Assembly (NCBI RefSeq): GCF_000526315.1
Contig: NZ_JAFV01000001.1
Location: 3,660,501 to 3,724,500 of the forward strand
Reading direction: 5' to 3'
DNA: 64,000 nt
Source of the DNA: Methylopila sp. 73B
GTDB taxonomy: Bacteria; Pseudomonadota; Alphaproteobacteria; Rhizobiales; Methylopilaceae
Part shown: positions 33,589 through 42,792 of the stretch, piece after piece
Layout: each line of letters begins with the position of its first letter
Position numbering within the stretch: the first letter of the stretch is position 1
Program-made: the position numbers and the translations under genes
Notes under the pieces: model-generated
What the model was told of the DNA's origin: nothing
The model's database searches: none
What the model saw: only the letters and a program-made list of their open reading frames with translations

Positions 33589-34893
33589 ATGGCAATCCGG
33601 CAGTACGACCCGACGATCGGCCAGCATATCCGCAGCGTGGCCGGCCTCTTCGCGCCTCCGAGCCCGACCGAACAGGCGGCCTACGCTATGGCGAAGGCGA
33701 AAAAGGAGGAAGCCGAGCGCCTAGCCGAGCTCCACGCCGCTGGTAGGACGCCGTCCGAGCGTGCCGCGCTGACGGGCGTTCAAGGCTACGGGCAGACGCC
33801 GCAGGGCTTCACCTACAACGTGGACACCGATGCCGCGACCGCGCGCCGCGGCCAAGATCTGACTGCGGGCAGTTCACGCTATGCGACGGACGTCGGCGCC
33901 CGCACGTCGATCACGAACAACCGACTGGACAATCAGCGTGCCACGGTAACGAACCTCTACGGTCCGCTCGACGCCGGCCAGGTGGCGCCGGCCGTACCCG
34001 ACCGCTTTCTGGAAGCGCTCGGCTTCGGTGGCGGCGGGATCGCGGAGCGCTTGGGCGCGCTGAAGCCCATGTCCGAAACGGAAGCCAAGGCGCAGATCCT
34101 GCGCGCGCTCTCGCTTCAGCAGCAGGCGGACGCGGTTCTCGGCGCGGAGACCCCTGTCCAGGCGATGGGCCCAGACGGGCGTGCGACTTTCATGTCGCCC
34201 GGCGCGGCGGTGCGCACCGGCGCCCAGCCGGCGGCGGACATGACGAAAATCGGCGAACAGGCCAAGGGGCTTCGCGGCGAGATCGCGCAGCTGCCTTCGT
34301 ACAAAAACTACGCGCAGGCGGCCCCGATCTACCGATCGATGGTGGACACAGCAGGGACGAACTCGAAGGCCTCGGACCTCAATCTGGTGTATGGCCTGGG
34401 CAAGATCATGGACCCGACGTCCGTCGTGCGCGAAGGCGAGATGGTGCTGGTCCAGAACACTGCGTCGCTGCCGGATTGGGTCGTCGGCGCCGCGAACCGC
34501 CTGAACGGCGGCGCGGCCCTTCAGCCTGAGACGCGAGCCGCCTTGCTCGCGGAGGCGCATTCACGCATGCGGTCGTACGAAGACGTCCTGGGAGCCGATC
34601 TCGACCGTTATGGCGGGATCGCCGACCGTGCCGGCGTCCGACGCGACGACGTGCTGCCGCCTTTCGAGCGGTCGAACGCCTACCGAGGCGGCGGCAGGCA
34701 AGCCGCGCCGACGTTTCCCGGCGCGCCCGCGCAGGGCGGCCAGGAACCGCGGCCGCCGGCCGCTCCGTCACCTCCGGCGCCGCCGGCCATTCCCTCTGAC
34801 GCCGTCCGCGTGAGGACGCCCGAAGAGGCGTTCGCGCTACCGCCCGGCACGAAGTTCGTCACGCCCGACGGGCGTCTGAAGGTCCGCCCGTGA
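33589..34893 (+). CDS. Phage virion/ejection-like protein
   Basis: A 434-residue protein. The segment ASDLNLVYGLGKIMDPTSVVREGEMV (261-286) with following TASLPDWVVGAANRLNGG is a conserved signature of large internal or ejection proteins of podoviruses. There it occurs in tail-tube or DNA-ejection components that also tend to end in proline-rich linkers. Here the C-terminus (350-410) is Pro/Ala/Gly-rich and ends with the TPEEAFALPPGTKFVTPDGR motif typical of phage proteins that close with a short beta motif. It overlaps the next gene. No capsid, portal or terminase gene lies beside it in this island, so its role is uncertain. Confidence 0.6.
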   Translation: MAIRQYDPTIGQHIRSVAGLFAPPSPTEQAAYAMAKAKKEEAERLAELHAAGRTPSERAALTGVQGYGQTPQGFTYNVDTDAATARRGQDLTAGSSRYATDVGARTSITNNRLDNQRATVTNLYGPLDAGQVAPAVPDRFLEALGFGGGGIAERLGALKPMSETEAKAQILRALSLQQQADAVLGAETPVQAMGPDGRATFMSPGAAVRTGAQPAADMTKIGEQAKGLRGEIAQLPSYKNYAQAAPIYRSMVDTAGTNSKASDLNLVYGLGKIMDPTSVVREGEMVLVQNTASLPDWVVGAANRLNGGAALQPETRAALLAEAHSRMRSYEDVLGADLDRYGGIADRAGVRRDDVLPPFERSNAYRGGGRQAAPTFPGAPAQGGQEPRPPAAPSPPAPPAIPSDAVRVRTPEEAFALPPGTKFVTPDGRLKVRP

Positions 34894-36890
34894 TGGCCGC
34901 CGACGCATGGGATCGCTTCCCCGACGCTTCCCCGTCTGCGGATCCGTTCGACGCGTTCCCCGACGCGGGCGCTTCTCCGCGGCCGTCCAGCCTGCCCGGC
35001 GACGTCGCGAAGTCCGCGGCGGCCGGCGTCGCGGACGGCGTCCTGTCGTTCGGCGGATCGATCGGCGACGTGAACACGCTTGCGGGCCGCGGCCTGGCAT
35101 GGGGCCTTGAGAAGCTCGCGGGCGCCGACCCGTCGCCGCAGCAGCGCGAAGCGATCGACGCCGTTCGCGGCGGGCCGTTGGCGCTCCTACACCCGAAGAC
35201 GACGGCAGACCTTAAGAGGCCCGTTGAGGCTGTCACCGGCCCCTTCCACAAACCCGAGACGACGGCCGGCGAGTACGCCCGGACGATCGGCGAATTTGCG
35301 CCCTCGGCAGCGCTTGGCTCAGGGCGGCTTGGCGCGCGCATCGTCGGTGACGTGCTGATCCCCGCCGTCGCTTCTGAGACCGCCGGCCAAGTTACGGAAG
35401 GCACCGCCGCCGAGCCGTTCGCCCGCGCCGCCGGCGCGCTCGGCGGGAACCTCGCCGTCGCCGGCGCCCGCGCGGTGGCCGGCGCGCCGACCTCCGTCGC
35501 GGCCCGCGCCGCCCGCGCCGTTGATCCAGGCCAGTTCGACGAGGCTCAGCGCCTCGCGGAGACCGCGCGCCGCGTCGGCGTGCCGCTCAGCGGGCCCGAG
35601 GCGATTGGCGAGGCGACCCGCGGCGGGTCGAAGCTCGCGGACGTGCAGCGAACGGTGGAGGGCTCGCTGGCGGGCGGCACGACGACGTCGCGCTTCTTCT
35701 CGCAGCGGCCGCAGCAGGTCGACGCGGCGACGCGCCAGGTGCTCGACGCCATCGCGCCGGCGCCGGCCGCGCCGTCCACCCTCGGGCCCCGCGCCGCGCA
35801 GGCGGCCGAGGTCGCGCTCGACGACGTCCGCCGCGGCATCAACACGGCGACGCGGCCGGCCTACGCCGCGGCCGAGGCGCACGCGCTCGACCCGGCGGAC
35901 TTCGAACCGATCGCCCGCGACCCGGCGTTCGCGGCGTCGCTCAGGCGGCTGCGCGCCGACGAGGTGCTCGGGCCGCAGTTCGAAGGCCAGCCCGACAACT
36001 CGATCGCCGTCATCGACGCGGTCACGAAGGACATGCGCGACCGCGGTGTCGCGCTGGCGAACTCCGCGAACCCTGGTTTCTCAGGCCTCAAGTCCGCCGC
36101 GTACAGCAGCGGCGCCACCGAGGCGCGGGACATCGCGCGCGCCCCGGCGCGCGGCGGCGTGCAGGCCTACGACGATGCCCTCACGATGCAGTCGCAGGCG
36201 CGCCGTCAAAACCTCGAGCCGCTAGAGCAGGGGCCGCTCGGCCGCATCGCGACCGCGGCCGACACGCCGGCGGCTTACGGCGAGATCCTGCCGACCAAGC
36301 CGCTGGCCGGCGGGGTGGACGAGATCACCGACGCCGTGCGCCGTCTTCGCGGCCAGGACGCCGAGCTCCCGCCATCGCTGGTTCGCCAGAGCCTCGCTGA
36401 CGGGTTCGATCAGGCCAGCCGCCGCATCGCGACCGGCGACAATCAGAGCGTGGGCGGGCGCTTCGCCAACGCCGTGGCCGGGACGCCCGAGCAGCGCGCG
36501 ACGTTGGACGCCGTGCTGGAGGCGCTCGGTTTGCCAGAGGCCCGGCAGCAGACGAACGATCTGCTGGACGTCCTCCGCGCCACCAGCCAGCGCCGCCCGA
36601 TGGGTAGCCCGACAGACGCGAACCGGCAGATCAACGAACGGCTCGATCAGGTCGCGATGCCCGTCGCGATCGCGGCGTCGCCTGCAAGTGCGGGATCGTC
36701 GGTGTTCTCGGAGATCCGGGACCGTGTGCGTCAGGCCGCGCAGGACCGGGCGCACAGCGAGCTCGCGGAGCTGTTTACGGCGCCGGATAGCGTCCAGCTC
36801 ATCCGCGAACTTGCGGCCCGGCGCGACGCCAGCCCGCTCGCGGCGATGTTCGCCCGGCAGGCGCTTCAAACGCAGGCTGGTCGAGAGTAG
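34893..36890 (+). CDS. Large phage internal-virion-like protein
   Basis: A 665-residue protein (the ATG at 34893; a GTG codon directly before it could also serve). It opens with a repeated DAWDRFPDASPSADPFDAFPDA segment, as in many phage ejection proteins that begin with DPF/DAF repeats. An amphipathic Ala/Gly-rich helical region (35-210, with VADGVLSFGGSIGDVNTLAGRGLAWGLEKL) could insert in membranes, and a long helical remainder follows. It follows and overlaps the gene carrying the SVVREGE motif. The pair resembles the ejectosome module of podoviruses, here separated from other virion genes. Confidence 0.6.
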   Translation: MAADAWDRFPDASPSADPFDAFPDAGASPRPSSLPGDVAKSAAAGVADGVLSFGGSIGDVNTLAGRGLAWGLEKLAGADPSPQQREAIDAVRGGPLALLHPKTTADLKRPVEAVTGPFHKPETTAGEYARTIGEFAPSAALGSGRLGARIVGDVLIPAVASETAGQVTEGTAAEPFARAAGALGGNLAVAGARAVAGAPTSVAARAARAVDPGQFDEAQRLAETARRVGVPLSGPEAIGEATRGGSKLADVQRTVEGSLAGGTTTSRFFSQRPQQVDAATRQVLDAIAPAPAAPSTLGPRAAQAAEVALDDVRRGINTATRPAYAAAEAHALDPADFEPIARDPAFAASLRRLRADEVLGPQFEGQPDNSIAVIDAVTKDMRDRGVALANSANPGFSGLKSAAYSSGATEARDIARAPARGGVQAYDDALTMQSQARRQNLEPLEQGPLGRIATAADTPAAYGEILPTKPLAGGVDEITDAVRRLRGQDAELPPSLVRQSLADGFDQASRRIATGDNQSVGGRFANAVAGTPEQRATLDAVLEALGLPEARQQTNDLLDVLRATSQRRPMGSPTDANRQINERLDQVAMPVAIAASPASAGSSVFSEIRDRVRQAAQDRAHSELAELFTAPDSVQLIRELAARRDASPLAAMFARQALQTQAGRE

Positions 36891-37201
36891 GCCTACTATT
36901 ACACAAGCCCAAGCAGCAACCGACCAGCGTCAATTACGGCGAGCCTAACCCGGCGCTGTGGCCGGAGGCGGGTCCCACGACTTCGCCCACCGCCTGACCT
37001 ATCGAATCTGCGTGACCTAGGCCACGGCCGGCATGGAGGGCATCAGCGCGCTTGTTCAAAGATCTTCAGCGCGACCGACTGCAGACCGAGGACGTCAGGC
37101 GCGCGCCGGCCGGTACGATCCCGCGCTTCTACGGGGCCGGCAAACGCAGCCGTTCTTTTTTGATCCGTTAAGTATCGTATTTTTCAGATTGACGCGTTTC
37201 G
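36891..37201. other. Intergenic region with possible coding remnant and promoter
   Basis: About 311 bases without a complete gene. One frame near 36910-36999 reads ...VNYGEPNPALWPEAGPTTSPTA and stops, which looks like the C-terminal end of a lost phage protein. The last 60 bases (37150-37200) are AT-rich and probably hold the promoter of the HTH-ietAS operon. Confidence 0.4.
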
Positions 37202-37567
37202 ATGGTGATGAAACAAAAGCCCATGCCTAAGGTCATTCCAGATTACGAACTCAAGACGCAGCTCGATCGCTTCATACGTGAGAACGGAGGGCTTTCCTGT
37301 GCCTCACGGCTGCTCGGGATCGGAAAATCGACGCTCGATCGCGCTTGTAAGAGGGGTTGTGTGACCGGAGAAACGGCGGTCCGCATTCGCGGCGCTCTGA
37401 AGGAGCATCCCTTGGAAAAGCGAAACAAAAAGGAACATTCTGGCGAAATAACGGAACGAGACCTTGTCTCGTTTGAGAAGGTGTTGCACGCTCTTATGGC
37501 AACAGCCTCGACACTTCGCGGCGGTCGGCTCGCAGAGCCACAGGCTGACAAGAGAAATCGGGCATGA
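37202..37567 (+). CDS. HTH regulator, first gene of the ietAS operon
   Basis: A 121-residue protein whose first 65 residues hold a helix-turn-helix of Cro/YdaS-like type: LKTQLDRFIRENGGLSCASRLLGIGKSTLDRACKRG, then ETAVRIRGALKEH. The remainder is charged and helical. Its stop overlaps the ATPase start by four bases (ATGA), so it is translationally coupled to the ietAS genes and probably autoregulates them through the AT-rich upstream region. A regulator placed this way is consistent with a tightly controlled, potentially toxic protease system. Confidence 0.7.
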   Translation: MVMKQKPMPKVIPDYELKTQLDRFIRENGGLSCASRLLGIGKSTLDRACKRGCVTGETAVRIRGALKEHPLEKRNKKEHSGEITERDLVSFEKVLHALMATASTLRGGRLAEPQADKRNRA

Positions 37568-38616
37568 GTCGAGGCGACCTCGTCCTGTCGTTGGCCGAAG
37601 CCGGCGCGTCCGGCGACCGCTCCATGGTCAAGCGGACCGTCAGGGCGCTGGCGGAAGAGGCCAAGGCGAAGCAGCAGCACACCTTCGCCAAACGGCTGGC
37701 CAACGTGATCGAAGCCGTCGGGGGCGCAGCCAGCTTGACCTTGTCGTCGCCGCGGCTGCCCGACAGCGTCGCCGGACTGCTGCATGAGATCGTCCCGCGA
37801 CGCCGCTTCGACGATCTGATCCTGTCGAAGGAGACCCGCGAAGACCTCGAGGAACTGCGTCAGGAGCACGAGAACGTCGAGCTGCTCTACGCGAACTCGC
37901 TTTCGCCCAGACATTCCGTGCTGCTGGTCGGCCCGCCCGGGAACGGCAAGACCTCGCTCGCCGAGGCGCTGGCGACCGAGCTCGGCCTGACCTTCTACGT
38001 CGTGCGCTACGAGGCGATCGTCGACAGCTTCCTAGGCGAGACGGCGTCCAAGCTGTCGGCGGTGATGGAGTACGTCGCCTCGACGCCGTGCGTGATCTTC
38101 TTCGACGAATTCGACGCCATCGGGAAGGAACGCGGCGACATCCACGAGACCGGCGAGATCAAGCGCGTCGTCAGCTCGCTGCTGATGCAGTTCGACAGCC
38201 TTCCGCCCCATGTGCTGCTGGTCTGCGCGACCAACCATCCCGAGCTGCTCGACCGCGCGGTGTGGCGACGTTTCGAGCTGCGCCTCGACATGCCCAATCC
38301 GACGCAGACGCAGCTTGCAACCTGGCTCAAAAGGGCGTTCCGCGACGCGCCCGCCGACTGCGCCAAGGAATTCCAAGGATTGGCCAAAAACTTCCGGGGA
38401 AAGAGTTTTTCCGAGATTGAACAGTTCGCGCTCGACGTGCAACGGAGGATTGTGCTGTCGGGCAAGAATGCGAGTTGGTCCGACGCGATTCGCCTCACTC
38501 TGAAGCGGTGGCAGAAGCGCTTCGAGCCATCGCAGGGTCATCGCAATGCCGACCGAAAGGCCAATCCTCAAGCTGCGTCGCTCGCAGGAAGCGAGGAGGA
38601 TTCCGGGAACGGCTGA
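37564..38616 (+). CDS. ietA: AAA+ ATPase, IetA-like
   Basis: A 350-residue AAA+ ATPase of the classic FtsH/katanin-like clade. Residues 1-75 form a helical N-terminal region; Walker A is GPPGNGKTS (123-131), Walker B VIFFDEFD (177-184), sensor 1 CATNHPE (221-227), arginine-finger region DRAVWRRFELRL (230-241), then a lid domain. It is followed by, and overlaps by 71 bases, a subtilisin-like protease gene. That pairing is the hallmark of IetAS, first described in Agrobacterium plasmid stability/incompatibility and later reported as an antiphage system. The assignment rests on gene pairing and domain order rather than on a sequence search. Confidence 0.85.
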   Translation: MSRGDLVLSLAEAGASGDRSMVKRTVRALAEEAKAKQQHTFAKRLANVIEAVGGAASLTLSSPRLPDSVAGLLHEIVPRRRFDDLILSKETREDLEELRQEHENVELLYANSLSPRHSVLLVGPPGNGKTSLAEALATELGLTFYVVRYEAIVDSFLGETASKLSAVMEYVASTPCVIFFDEFDAIGKERGDIHETGEIKRVVSSLLMQFDSLPPHVLLVCATNHPELLDRAVWRRFELRLDMPNPTQTQLATWLKRAFRDAPADCAKEFQGLAKNFRGKSFSEIEQFALDVQRRIVLSGKNASWSDAIRLTLKRWQKRFEPSQGHRNADRKANPQAASLAGSEEDSGNG

Positions 38617-41170
38617 TCGCCGCCCCCGGCCTCGCGCCACGCCCGCCGCGCAGGCCGCTAGGTTCGGAGACGCGTTCCAAGGCCTCAGGCGCACCCTCGA
38701 CGAGATCGAGGATGGCGTCGACATCGCCGCCGAACCGGACCGCGTCACTCCCGATCGGGTGCTGGTGCTGGAACTCGCCTACGGCGTCCAGAACTTCGCC
38801 AAGGAAGCCGCCCGCCTCGGGTTCACATGGCTTCTCGAGGAGGGCCTCGACGATGAGGAGCTGCCGGACGGCGAAGACTTTCCAGATGACGAAGACCTGC
38901 CGGATCCCGCCGCAGTCATTGACCGGCGCCTCTATGCACTGATGCCGTCGCGCCAGGCGCTGCGATCGCTGCTGGATCTGTGGGAGACCTTCACCGCAGG
39001 ACAGCCCGCGCCTTACGGCTTCGGCAAGTGGTGGCAGATCTTCGCCACTCTCGACACGGTGAGGCCCTGGGGGGCGCAGGACCGGATCGACCAGTGGACC
39101 CGGACGGTCCTGAGCGCCCAGATCGAGCAGCGCCCCGACAGCGCAGTCCGCATCGAGTTCGATCTGTGGTTTCGCGACGACGGCATCGTGCGGCGCGCCC
39201 GTCTCAACGCCTTCGAGGAGAAGGTCGAAGCCGTCGGCGGCCGGGTGCTCGATCGCGTCCTGATTTCGCCGATCCAGTATCACGCGGCCCTTGTCGAGCT
39301 GCCTGTCAGGCGCGCCCTCGAGCTGATCGCGCTCGCCGGGCCTCTGGCGAGCGCCGACGAGGTCATGGCGGTCAGGCCGCAGAGTTTCTCGCCGCATCCG
39401 CCAAACGAGCGCGATCCACTCGAGGCGGTGGATCGACGCCCGCCGGCGGAGGCCGACGCGCGGCCCGCGATCGCGGCGCTGCTCGACGGTTTCCCGGTCG
39501 AAAACCATGACCTCCTGCGCAACCGGATCGACGTCTATCCAGTCGACGTGACGCCGTCCGAGGCCCCGCCGGCCCGTCGCATGCACGGCACGCAGATGGC
39601 ATCGCTGATCCTTCACGGCGATCTCGACGGCGGCGCGCCGCCGCTTGACCGGACCCTTCTGGTCGTGCCGGTCCTGGCCTCTCCCGCGAACGGCTCCCCC
39701 GAGCACACCCCGACCGACAAGCTGGCGGTCGGGATGGTCGAGCGGGCCGTGCGCGCGTTGAAGGAGGGGCTCGGCGACGACGATCCTGTCGGACCGGACG
39801 TGGTCATCATCAACCATTCGATCGGCGACATGCACTCGCCGTTCGAGAAGCGTGCGAGCCACTGGAGCAGGCTGCTCGACCACCTGTCGCACACATATCG
39901 CGTGCTCTTCGTGATCAGCGCGGGAAACGTCCAGGACGGCGTCGCCATCGACGGCTTTTCCTCGCTCGACGAGTTCCGGCGCGCCAGTCCCGGAGCCCGC
40001 ACCGAAGCGATCCTGACGGCTCTGGAGCGCGCCCGCGCCACCCGTCCGATGCTTAGCCCGGCGCAGTCCTGCAACGGCCTGACCATCGGCGCCGTCCATA
40101 GCGACTTCGCCGGTCCCGCCGCGTTTACGGGCGCTGCGATCGATCCGTTCGGATCGTTGCGCATGACCAATCTGGGATCCCGGCTCGGCGCCGGCGTCAG
40201 CGGGTCCATTAAGCCGGACCTCGTGATGCCGGGGGGCCGGCAGGCGGCTCGCGCGCGGGTCACGCCGACCGCCTTCGAGATCTATTCCCAGGAGATCGAG
40301 GGCGCAGGCCAGCGAACGGCCATCCCCGACTTCCGTGGCGGCCGGCGCGACCGGACGCAGCGATCGAGCGGCACCAGCAATGCCGCCGCGCTTGCGACGC
40401 GCGACGCCATTCGCCTGGCCGACGCGCTCGACGAGATCGCGGCCATTCCAGGCGAATCCGGATGGCGCACCCGGCCGACGCGGGCGGTGATCCTGAAGTG
40501 CCTTCTTGCGCACGGCTGCTCGTGGGGCGACATCGGCCATCACCTCGACGGCCTTTATCCGCCGGCCGCGGCGACGTCGAAATACCGTCGCCGCGCGGCG
40601 ATCGCCCAGTTCCTCGGCTATGGCGAACCCGACGTCGACCGCGTCATCAACGGCGCGAGCCACCGCGTCACGATGCTCGCCGACGACGTGCTGCGGAACG
40701 GGCGCCGACACGAGTATCAGGTCCCGCTCCCGGACGCGCTGTCGTCACTCGCGCAGCTCAGGCGGATCACGGTGACGCTCGCCTGGAGCTCGCCCGTGCG
40801 GGTCAGCGCGGCCTCGCCCCGATCCATCCGGCTCGCGGTCACCGACCATCAGGGGCGGTCCCATTTCTGGGAGGGCGTCGACCGGACGAACGTCGTTCAG
40901 CCCGATCACCGCCATTGCGGCAAGGGCACGCTGTTCCATTCGGTGCTGGACGGAAGCCGGGCCATTCCGTTTGGACGGCGGTCGAGCTTCGTCATCGGCG
41001 TCCAGGCCCGCGCGGAGACAAGCGCCTTCAACCGCGTCGACGCGCCATACGCGCTTGCGGTCAGCTTCGAGACCGCCGACACGATCAGGGCCGACATCTA
41101 TCAGCAGATCCGACAGGAACTCGAACTGCGCACGCGAGCCATCGTTCGAGCCAGGACCAGGCGACCATGA
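38546..41170 (+). CDS. ietS: Subtilisin-like (S8) protease, IetS-like
   Basis: An 874-residue cytoplasmic subtilase with no signal peptide. Residues 1-300 form an accessory domain with an acidic patch (LLEEGLDDEELPDGEDF, 96-112). The catalytic triad is Asp314 (ALLDGFPVEN), His347 (RMHGTQMA) and Ser611 (SSGTSNAAA), with oxyanion Asn461 (VISAGN). The final 200 residues form a beta-rich domain (VTLAWSSPVRVSAASPRSIRLAV). The large size and coupling to an AAA+ ATPase match IetS. The likely mode is ATPase-controlled proteolysis of a host or phage target, inferred from the family. Its stop overlaps the next gene (ATGA), making a third effector-side gene. Confidence 0.87.
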   Translation: MPTERPILKLRRSQEARRIPGTADRRPRPRATPAAQAARFGDAFQGLRRTLDEIEDGVDIAAEPDRVTPDRVLVLELAYGVQNFAKEAARLGFTWLLEEGLDDEELPDGEDFPDDEDLPDPAAVIDRRLYALMPSRQALRSLLDLWETFTAGQPAPYGFGKWWQIFATLDTVRPWGAQDRIDQWTRTVLSAQIEQRPDSAVRIEFDLWFRDDGIVRRARLNAFEEKVEAVGGRVLDRVLISPIQYHAALVELPVRRALELIALAGPLASADEVMAVRPQSFSPHPPNERDPLEAVDRRPPAEADARPAIAALLDGFPVENHDLLRNRIDVYPVDVTPSEAPPARRMHGTQMASLILHGDLDGGAPPLDRTLLVVPVLASPANGSPEHTPTDKLAVGMVERAVRALKEGLGDDDPVGPDVVIINHSIGDMHSPFEKRASHWSRLLDHLSHTYRVLFVISAGNVQDGVAIDGFSSLDEFRRASPGARTEAILTALERARATRPMLSPAQSCNGLTIGAVHSDFAGPAAFTGAAIDPFGSLRMTNLGSRLGAGVSGSIKPDLVMPGGRQAARARVTPTAFEIYSQEIEGAGQRTAIPDFRGGRRDRTQRSSGTSNAAALATRDAIRLADALDEIAAIPGESGWRTRPTRAVILKCLLAHGCSWGDIGHHLDGLYPPAAATSKYRRRAAIAQFLGYGEPDVDRVINGASHRVTMLADDVLRNGRRHEYQVPLPDALSSLAQLRRITVTLAWSSPVRVSAASPRSIRLAVTDHQGRSHFWEGVDRTNVVQPDHRHCGKGTLFHSVLDGSRAIPFGRRSSFVIGVQARAETSAFNRVDAPYALAVSFETADTIRADIYQQIRQELELRTRAIVRARTRRP

Positions 41171-42054
41171 GTTTCAACGAGGACGACAGCCTCGGAGCCC
41201 AGTCTCCGCAGGCGATCATCGAGTATCTGCGCCTGATCGGCGACGATCGCCGGGCGGACGCGCTGACGCCCCAGGGCGGCGCTCCCCAGGCGTTCGGGTT
41301 CGGCGCCGACAAGCCTTACATGGGCACCAGCGCGATCCTGGGCTTCGTCGAGCACGCCCAAGGCGATCTTCTGCCGATCGTGCCGCTCGCCTCGATCACC
41401 GCAGACGAAACCTTGAGGGGCGCCACCATCAAGGTCACTCTCGACCGCTTCTTCGTCGAGGAGTTTCCAGGTCACGGCGAGCACAGGATCCTGTGCGAGT
41501 TCTCGGGCAAGAACCAGGTCCCCGGCGAAGTGGAGGCGCTGACTTTCACCGCCACCTGCAGGGCCAGGGACGGGCAGAGCGCGGGCGTCAACGGCCTGCC
41601 GATCTTCCTCGGTCTGAACGTCGGGGACAATGGCGTGAGCTTCGAGGGGCGAACGGTGAACGTGTCGAGCTCACGCGACAACCACATCCTCGAGGTTCTT
41701 GACACCGACACGTTCAAGCAGGGCCTGTCGCTGCTCACTCACGCGCAGCCCGCCATCAAGCCGTTTACGAAGCTCGCCGAAGGCATCGTCCGCATGGCCG
41801 CCAAGCGCAGTTGGAACCGGCAGGTCCACACGTTCTCGCTGGGCCTGGATTTTGACGGAAGCCCGACCTCGGCCAGGCTGAGGTGCGGATCGTTCGTGGT
41901 CGCCCAGGCGGCCAGGACCGGCGGCTGGGACTGGGCCAACTATGCCTGGGACACCCATGCTGGCGAGATCGTTCCGGTCCGCGACGCCCCGCCGATCGGC
42001 ATGAACTACATGGTCTTCGGCGTCTCGCGATACACGATCGGCGATCCGCGCTGA
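41167..42054 (+). CDS. Unknown protein translationally coupled to ietS
   Basis: A 295-residue protein starting in an ATGA overlap with the protease gene. It has no signal peptide or membrane helix. An N-terminal helical part (SPQAIIEYLRLIGDDRRADALTPQ) is followed by a beta-rich body (TIKVTLDRFFVEEFPGHGEHRILCEFSGKNQ; VNGLPIFLGLNVGDNGVSFEGRTVNVSSS). The C-terminus has many aromatic residues (GGWDWANYAWDTHAGEIVPV ... YMVFGVSRYTI). I do not recognise the family. The canonical ietAS pair has two genes, so this is either an accessory or regulatory subunit or a substrate. The unbroken chain of overlaps from the HTH gene onwards argues it works with them. Confidence 0.65.
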   Translation: MSFNEDDSLGAQSPQAIIEYLRLIGDDRRADALTPQGGAPQAFGFGADKPYMGTSAILGFVEHAQGDLLPIVPLASITADETLRGATIKVTLDRFFVEEFPGHGEHRILCEFSGKNQVPGEVEALTFTATCRARDGQSAGVNGLPIFLGLNVGDNGVSFEGRTVNVSSSRDNHILEVLDTDTFKQGLSLLTHAQPAIKPFTKLAEGIVRMAAKRSWNRQVHTFSLGLDFDGSPTSARLRCGSFVVAQAARTGGWDWANYAWDTHAGEIVPVRDAPPIGMNYMVFGVSRYTIGDPR

Positions 42055-42096
42055 CCGAACACCGCCTCACCGCACTGGCGCCGCTGGCTTGGGCCA

Positions 42097-42393
42097 GTGA
42101 ACCGCTGCGTCGCGCCGTTCTCGAGCTTCAGCGAGTACGACACGCTGCCGGGTGGGAAGAAGGAGGTCGTTTGGTTCGGGTGAGACGAGAGCCGGCCGCT
42201 CGCCGTGTTCACGGGCATCTGGACGACCTGGACCAGCGTGCGGAAGAAGGCCGAAGGCGAGGTGACCGTCGACGCCTACGGCTTCCTCACGACCGAGCCG
42301 AACGCCGTCGTCGCGCCGATCCATCCGAAGGCTATGCCGGTGATCCTCACGACGGCGGAGGAAATTGACGTCTGGCTGCGCGCGGCTCACGCC
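42097..42393 (+). pseudogene. Degraded SRAP (YedK/HMCES-like) gene
   Basis: The frame from 42097 reads VNRCVAPFSSFSEYDTLPGG, stops at a TGA (42181-42183), then continues in the same frame with RPLAVFTGIWTTWTS and GFLTTEPNAVVAPIHPKAMP plus VILTTAEEIDVWLRA. These are characteristic blocks of SOS-response-associated peptidase family proteins, which crosslink to abasic sites. The N-terminal part with the catalytic cysteine is missing and the C-terminus is out of frame, so the gene is dead. The rest of 42394-42792 holds short meaningless frames and an AT-rich promoter-like area before the peroxidase gene. Confidence 0.8.
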
Positions 42394-42792
42394 AGGACGG
42401 TGCGCTGGACGAGGTCTCGCCGGCGACGGAGACTTACCAGATGGAGCTGCTGCGGAACGACGACGCCTAGTGCTCTGGGACCCAGGTCAGCGCAAGGTGA
42501 AGAGGGCCGCCGGTCGGCGGACCGGCCGCAAGTACATATACACCAAGTAGCTGCACAATTTCGAGAGCTTCAGGGGACGATCTAGATTACGCCCTCCAAT
42601 TCGACCAACGATCCCTTGGCACTTGAAAGATTTTTAGCCCCGCGCGTGAGCGTGCATTCTCCGCAGAAAATCGCCGTCAGCCCAGAAAAAACTCATTCAT
42701 CAAGAAATGGCTGGCGCGCTGTTTAATTGCGCGTCATTTTCGGGGCGCAGCTGACATATCGCCCAATGAGGGCGACGTTCGGGGGAACGCAG

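Noticed and set aside
38495-40711. A 738-codon minus-strand frame opposite ietS
   Set aside because: Same kind of antisense shadow. The plus-strand protein has a full subtilase triad.
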